DNA from: Bacteroidota bacterium
GTDB lineage: Bacteria; Bacteroidota; Bacteroidia; UBA7662
Length of the DNA: 8,222 bases
NCBI GenBank assembly: GCA_016868485.1
Contig: VGGT01000071.1
Location: 1 to 8,222 of the forward strand
Direction of reading: 5' to 3'
The notes under the pieces are model-generated. The model was given only the letters and a program-made list of their open reading frames with translations. It made no database searches and was not told the DNA's origin. Made by a program: the position numbers and the translations under genes. Positions 4,805 to 8,222 of this stretch are shown here, in pieces (the stretch's first letter is position 1; each line of letters begins with the position of its first letter).

Positions 4805-5985
4805 TCGCGGTTAAACCACTCTTGCATAAAGCGGCGGGCAAAAAGGCGGCGGGGAACGCTGTTCATGACCTGCAGTTCTTCGCCGAAATGGGCGGCTTCA
4901 TCGAGAAAACGCAACATGCGGCGGGCCGGATTTCGTGTAAAGAGCCGCTCAAATAGTTCGGCCCCACTGTAATCGCCGAGGCACAGCACCGAAAGCAAGG
5001 TATTGTCGTAGAGGTGGTAGCGCTGCCGCCTAAAATCGGGTTTCACAATGGGTGGTCGCGACTGGCGGAGCAATGAAGCTAGGGCGTCGCTGTGTCGCTG
5101 GATGTTGCTGAAGGTATATCCCGTGGACCCTTTGGTTTGCCCACCGGCCGTCCCCAAAAATATCACATGTCCTTTGCGCACCGGAAAGACAGCACTGCTC
5201 ATGGGAATCTTTCCTTCTTCTACATGCCCCACTTGCCAAGAACCCAATTGGAGGTGGTTCTTCAAATACGAACGGAGGCCATCTTCATAGGCGTAGGTCG
5301 GCCATACCTCCGCCGAAAACACGGTGTATTCCACGAGGGCATGGGTGGATGAGTAGGGCAGCACATACACAAAGCAGGTGCCATCGCGCTGCGGCGTGCG
5401 AAAGTCCATGAAGACCGGGCAGTCGGGCCTGAAGGCCGCCTGTTCCGTCTGAATTTCCCATCCCAAAAAATGTTGCCAGAGAAAATGTCCCTGCTGGGCC
5501 GATTTCAACACATCGTTTTCGAGGAGGCTCGAAAAAACCCAGCGTGCCGTAAAGCTACCGGCAGACGTATGCACCTCGGCACCTGTTTCGCCATGTCCTG
5601 TGTGGTAGACCTCGGCTTGGCACCATTCTATGTGGCTGCAGGCCGAAATTTGGTCGAGGGCATATCGGTAGAAGTCGGGGCCACGCAGCATTTTGTAGCG
5701 GTAGCCCGACAAGTCGAGGCGCTGAGCGGTGTTGGGGCCAAAAAAATCGAGCTGCGACCACTGGCGCTTGCATACCGTGTCGAAAAGGCCATCGCCATCC
5801 TCCCAAAAACACCAGGTGCGGTCGTTTTCGGTTTTGGCGCTTCGGTCGATGAGCAGAATTCGGCGGTTGCTGAAATCGGGATGGGCCAGGCGGAGTGCGA
5901 GGCTCAGGCCAGCCGCACCAGCGCCAGCGATGATGTAGTCGTAGGCTGTTCCTTTTACCGATTCCACAGACTCTACCGCTTCCAA
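4801..5985 (-). CDS. crtY: Lycopene cyclase (CrtY type)
   Basis: FAD/NAD(P)-binding lycopene cyclase, which closes beta-ionone rings on lycopene to make beta-carotene; probably membrane-associated. It is 394 residues long, full length. Motifs in order: dinucleotide-binding YDYIIAGAGAAGLSLALRL (15-33), NDRTWCFWE (54-62), FLGWEI (173-178), FMDFR (192-196), YVLPYSSTHALVEYTVFS (207-224), EEGKIPM (256-262) and GTAGGQTKGSTGYTFSNIQ (278-296). The frame has no ATG near its start: an in-frame TAG lies at 6006-6004, leaving TTG at 5985 (used here, overlapping the upstream gene by 13 nt) or GTG at 5967 (5 nt after that gene's stop), either of which fits translational coupling. It is the last gene of the minus-strand operon. 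Other carotenoid genes, if clustered, lie outside the window. Confidence 0.93.
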   Translation of the reverse strand: MEAVESVESVKGTAYDYIIAGAGAAGLSLALRLAHPDFSNRRILLIDRSAKTENDRTWCFWEDGDGLFDTVCKRQWSQLDFFGPNTAQRLDLSGYRYKMLRGPDFYRYALDQISACSHIEWCQAEVYHTGHGETGAEVHTSAGSFTARWVFSSLLENDVLKSAQQGHFLWQHFLGWEIQTEQAAFRPDCPVFMDFRTPQRDGTCFVYVLPYSSTHALVEYTVFSAEVWPTYAYEDGLRSYLKNHLQLGSWQVGHVEEGKIPMSSAVFPVRKGHVIFLGTAGGQTKGSTGYTFSNIQRHSDALASLLRQSRPPIVKPDFRRQRYHLYDNTLLSVLCLGDYSGAELFERLFTRNPARRMLRFLDEAAHFGEELQVMNSVPRRLFARRFMQEWFNRD

Positions 5986-6338
5986 AGAGAAGGTGGATAA
6001 AAACTACGCGCCAGCAGGAGGTGACTGGTGTAGGCGGTGAGGGTTACCGTGATGGATGTGACCACTACGGTCATCCCAACCAAAAGCGGTGCGGGAAGTT
6101 GACTCACCGAAGAGAGCATAGTGCGTGTTTCGGCCTCCGGAAATTTGAGCGCCATGCAGCACATCAGTGAGGCGAGCGACAACAAGGCGAAGTGCCACCA
6201 CCGAATGCCGCGTATGGGAAGGCTACCGATGGCCACCGAAGCCCCCACCAGCAGCCAAAAGCTACCCATATTGAACTGCACATGGATGAGGGTCACCAAA
6301 GCAAGAAAGTGCCAAAAAAATTGAGAAGGAATGCGCAT
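5973..6338 (-). CDS. Small integral membrane protein of unknown function
   Basis: I do not recognise this 121-residue protein. It is strongly hydrophobic, with about four likely membrane segments: residues roughly 7-22, 25-42, 48-64 and 83-109. These are separated by short loops with RGIRWW (43-48) and KFPEAETRTM (65-74), and there is a positively charged C-terminal end (ARSFYPPSLWKR). There is no obvious signal peptide, metal site or catalytic motif. The start is ATG 6338, 11 nt after the stop of the acylase gene, and its end overlaps or abuts the crtY start, so the three genes are probably one transcript. A role near carotenoid or membrane-lipid metabolism is only a guess from position. The coding assignment rests on the tight packing and the coherent hydrophobic pattern. 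Confidence 0.75.
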   Translation of the reverse strand: MRIPSQFFWHFLALVTLIHVQFNMGSFWLLVGASVAIGSLPIRGIRWWHFALLSLASLMCCMALKFPEAETRTMLSSVSQLPAPLLVGMTVVVTSITVTLTAYTSHLLLARSFYPPSLWKR

Positions 6339-6349
6339 AACAACAAAAA

Positions 6350-8222
6350 TTAGCGATCAAATCGGTAGGTGGATACATAATCGGCTTCACGAAAACCTGG
6401 CACAGCCCGATAGGTATGGTAGCGTCCATCCAACCAGGTCCGTACCTGGTCGGCATAGTTGGGGCTGTTGAACCGCCCACTTTGTCCACCCGTCAGATGC
6501 ATCCACGCCCGCGGACCGTCGGGATGCATTTCGATGATGGTGCGCATGCTGGCGGCGTGTGTGCTGGGAAGGCGGCTGGCTACGTTTACCGTGCGGTTGC
6601 TGCCAGGCGATGCAAATTCGGGAATGTTGAGGGCTGGTAGTTTCAACCGATGCGCTACCCAAGTGGTGTGAAACCGCCCATAGACCCATTGGGAAGGATC
6701 CGTTCCAAATCGTGCGGTTAAATCAGCTAAGCTGCTGTCCCAGGCTTCCTGCGCAAGCGCCCGGGATGCTTCGCGCCGCCCACCGGCCAGGGGTATGCTG
6801 TCGTCGCTGGCCACCACCGTAAAAATATGCTGCTCGAGGGGTGGAAGGCGGTCTCCGCCCCCCAAACGCGCCACCACCCGATCACGGAGGTGGTTTTTGA
6901 AATTATAGAGCAGGGTTGGGGCCACCAATGCGGTGTCCATTTGGCCACTCCAGCCCTCCAAATAACTGCGCAGCGGTCCACTAACCCCCAGAAGAACATC
7001 ACGCAGGATGGGGTAGTCCATATCCACTACATCCATGTGCAGCCGACGCATCCCTTCAAAATCGAGCGGGGGCAACGAGTCGATGAGCGCTGTGATGCGC
7101 CGCCCGCGGCCCGAGGATTCATAACGGGTACTGATGTGCGCCGCCAAGGGGTGGTCGATCTGTTCTTGGTTGGCGCTGTGCCAGTAGTCGGAGGGTGGAT
7201 CGACCGAATGGAGGTAGCCCTGCAATCGGGTGAAGCCGATGAGCTGATCGCGGCGGTTCCCTTTGCGTACACCTTTGGCCGGTAAGGGGTGTAGGCAAGC
7301 GCCTCCGGCCGTTACCCCGCCGATATGACCGCTCCGGTCGGCCAGCACAAAGTTCTGGGGGGGTTGTAGGTAGTGTTGCAAGGCGGCTTGTGCTTCGGCC
7401 AGATTGCGTGCTTTTTCAAAGCCGTGAAAGGTGAGCCCCTCATTGGAAGGATGCTGCCCAATCCAATGCACGGCCAGATAGCGCCCTGCGAGGGTATCGG
7501 CGATCCCGAAATGGGTGTTGTAGTAGGTTTTGCGAACGGGTTTGCCGCCTTTTACAGCGATTTCCACGGTAAATGGGTTGAGGGGTTCCCATTGGCCATC
7601 GAGTTTGTAGTGAGTGCCCTTTGGGTTCACCTCCAACGTATAGAAGTCGACCAAATCCCAGGTCGCGTTGGTCATCCCCCAAGCCACATCATTGTTGAAT
7701 CCACTGATCACAAAGGGCGATCCGGCGATGCTGAGCCCCCTTCGGATTTGGCCGCCCACCGATTTATGAATTTCATACCAGGTGGAGGGCAGCGCGATTT
7801 CGAGGTGGGTATCGTTGCAGAGCAAGGGGAAGGTGGTTGCCGATTGGCTGCCCCGAACCACCCAATTGTTGCTGCCCAGTGGGGTATCGTCGAGGTTCAC
7901 CACACGCGCCTGGGGGTATGAATGCCCGCCGCCCAGGTCCAGTTCCTCGTTCACCTGCGGCAGTAGGCGCTGCATGAGGCTGTCGGTGAGGCTGAAGTCG
8001 GGGTAGATGGGGTGGGGGGTACGGGTGGTGTGGGGATACCAAAATGAGCTGAGCTCGGGCCCGATGCGGGTGCTGACTTCACTCGCGGCCAGGTCGTTTT
8101 CATTGTAGGTGAGGATGTGCGACATAAACCGAAGCAAGTAGAACATATTCTCTTTTTTCCATTCTGCGGGTTGGATGCCAAGCAGGTGGAATTCGAGGGG
8201 CAGGCTGGCAGGCGTTAGCCGA
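6350..8222 (-). CDS. Penicillin acylase family (Ntn) hydrolase, 5'-partial
   Basis: The frame is open to the right edge of the window, and residues upstream of the first internal ATG (8146) already look like this family (LPLEFHLLGIQPAEWKKEN), so the start lies outside; about 623 residues are visible. The family hydrolyses amides such as beta-lactam side chains or acyl-homoserine lactones after self-cleavage at a Gly-Ser bond. That site is visible as GSNNWVVRG; the nucleophile Ser is codon 7873-7871 (visible residue 117). Other family blocks: CNDTHLEIALPSTWYEIH, GFNNDVAWGMTN, the likely oxyanion-hole Asn in SANQEQ (near visible residue 351), LEGWSGQMD, VYGRFHTTWVAH, and GGQSGRFNSPNYADQVRTW near the end. 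Such enzymes are usually periplasmic; any signal peptide is outside the window. The true substrate cannot be told. It is upstream of the membrane protein and crtY. Confidence 0.92.
   Translation of the reverse strand, partial: RLTPASLPLEFHLLGIQPAEWKKENMFYLLRFMSHILTYNENDLAASEVSTRIGPELSSFWYPHTTRTPHPIYPDFSLTDSLMQRLLPQVNEELDLGGGHSYPQARVVNLDDTPLGSNNWVVRGSQSATTFPLLCNDTHLEIALPSTWYEIHKSVGGQIRRGLSIAGSPFVISGFNNDVAWGMTNATWDLVDFYTLEVNPKGTHYKLDGQWEPLNPFTVEIAVKGGKPVRKTYYNTHFGIADTLAGRYLAVHWIGQHPSNEGLTFHGFEKARNLAEAQAALQHYLQPPQNFVLADRSGHIGGVTAGGACLHPLPAKGVRKGNRRDQLIGFTRLQGYLHSVDPPSDYWHSANQEQIDHPLAAHISTRYESSGRGRRITALIDSLPPLDFEGMRRLHMDVVDMDYPILRDVLLGVSGPLRSYLEGWSGQMDTALVAPTLLYNFKNHLRDRVVARLGGGDRLPPLEQHIFTVVASDDSIPLAGGRREASRALAQEAWDSSLADLTARFGTDPSQWVYGRFHTTWVAHRLKLPALNIPEFASPGSNRTVNVASRLPSTHAASMRTIIEMHPDGPRAWMHLTGGQSGRFNSPNYADQVRTWLDGRYHTYRAVPGFREADYVSTYRFDR

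Noticed and set aside
6336..6360. Promoter between the acylase and the membrane protein (TAATTTTTG on the minus strand)
   Set aside because: Its spacing is one base off the TAnnTTTG consensus and no -33 TTG lies at a proper distance; the 11-nt gap fits an operon better.
6827..7921. Plus-strand open frames of about 150-180 codons inside the acylase gene
   Set aside because: The minus-strand acylase carries clear family motifs across the same bases; these frames have none.
8144..8146. ATG at 8146 as the start of the acylase
   Set aside because: The frame stays open to the edge, and the 25 upstream codons encode the family-like LPLEFHLLGIQPAEW, so this Met is internal.

Overview
The window fits a member of the Bacteroidota. 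Three things point there: the rplM-rpsI-rpsB-tsf gene order with Bacteroidota-like proteins, the absence of Shine-Dalgarno sequences before the ribosomal genes, and a TAnnTTTG-type promoter box before rplM. A bacterial lycopene cyclase (CrtY) suggests a pigmented, carotenoid-making organism. I cannot place it below phylum level.

Layout. Positions 1-587 (+) hold the 3' part of a Schlafen/AlbA_2-domain protein with a C-terminal winged helix. A short AT-rich gap holds a weak hairpin and a good promoter. Then comes a plus-strand translation block: rplM (L13), rpsI (S9), rpsB (S2), tsf (EF-Ts), a strong terminator, then pyrH (UMP kinase) and frr (ribosome recycling factor). frr meets a minus-strand operon tail to tail with a 4-nt overlap. 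In transcription order that operon is a penicillin-acylase-family N-terminal-nucleophile hydrolase (5' end outside the window), a small unrecognised membrane protein, and crtY.

How the genes work together. L13, S9, S2, EF-Ts and RRF are ribosome parts or translation factors, and PyrH supplies UDP for nucleotide synthesis. The minus-strand operon is a separate unit that ends in carotenoid cyclisation. The link between the acylase, the membrane protein and CrtY is positional only.

The unusual part is the space between the translation genes. The end of tsf, its last codons and its TAA stop are repeated in tandem every 27 bp, giving three in-frame stops and ending in the terminator. The end of rpsB and its stop are duplicated 25 bp downstream. 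The rpsI stop sits in a 15-nt context that is 14/15 identical to the tsf repeat core. The pyrH-frr gap is almost entirely seven copies of a C-rich, G-poor 21-bp repeat running up to the frr start codon. These repeats are seen directly; any function is inference.
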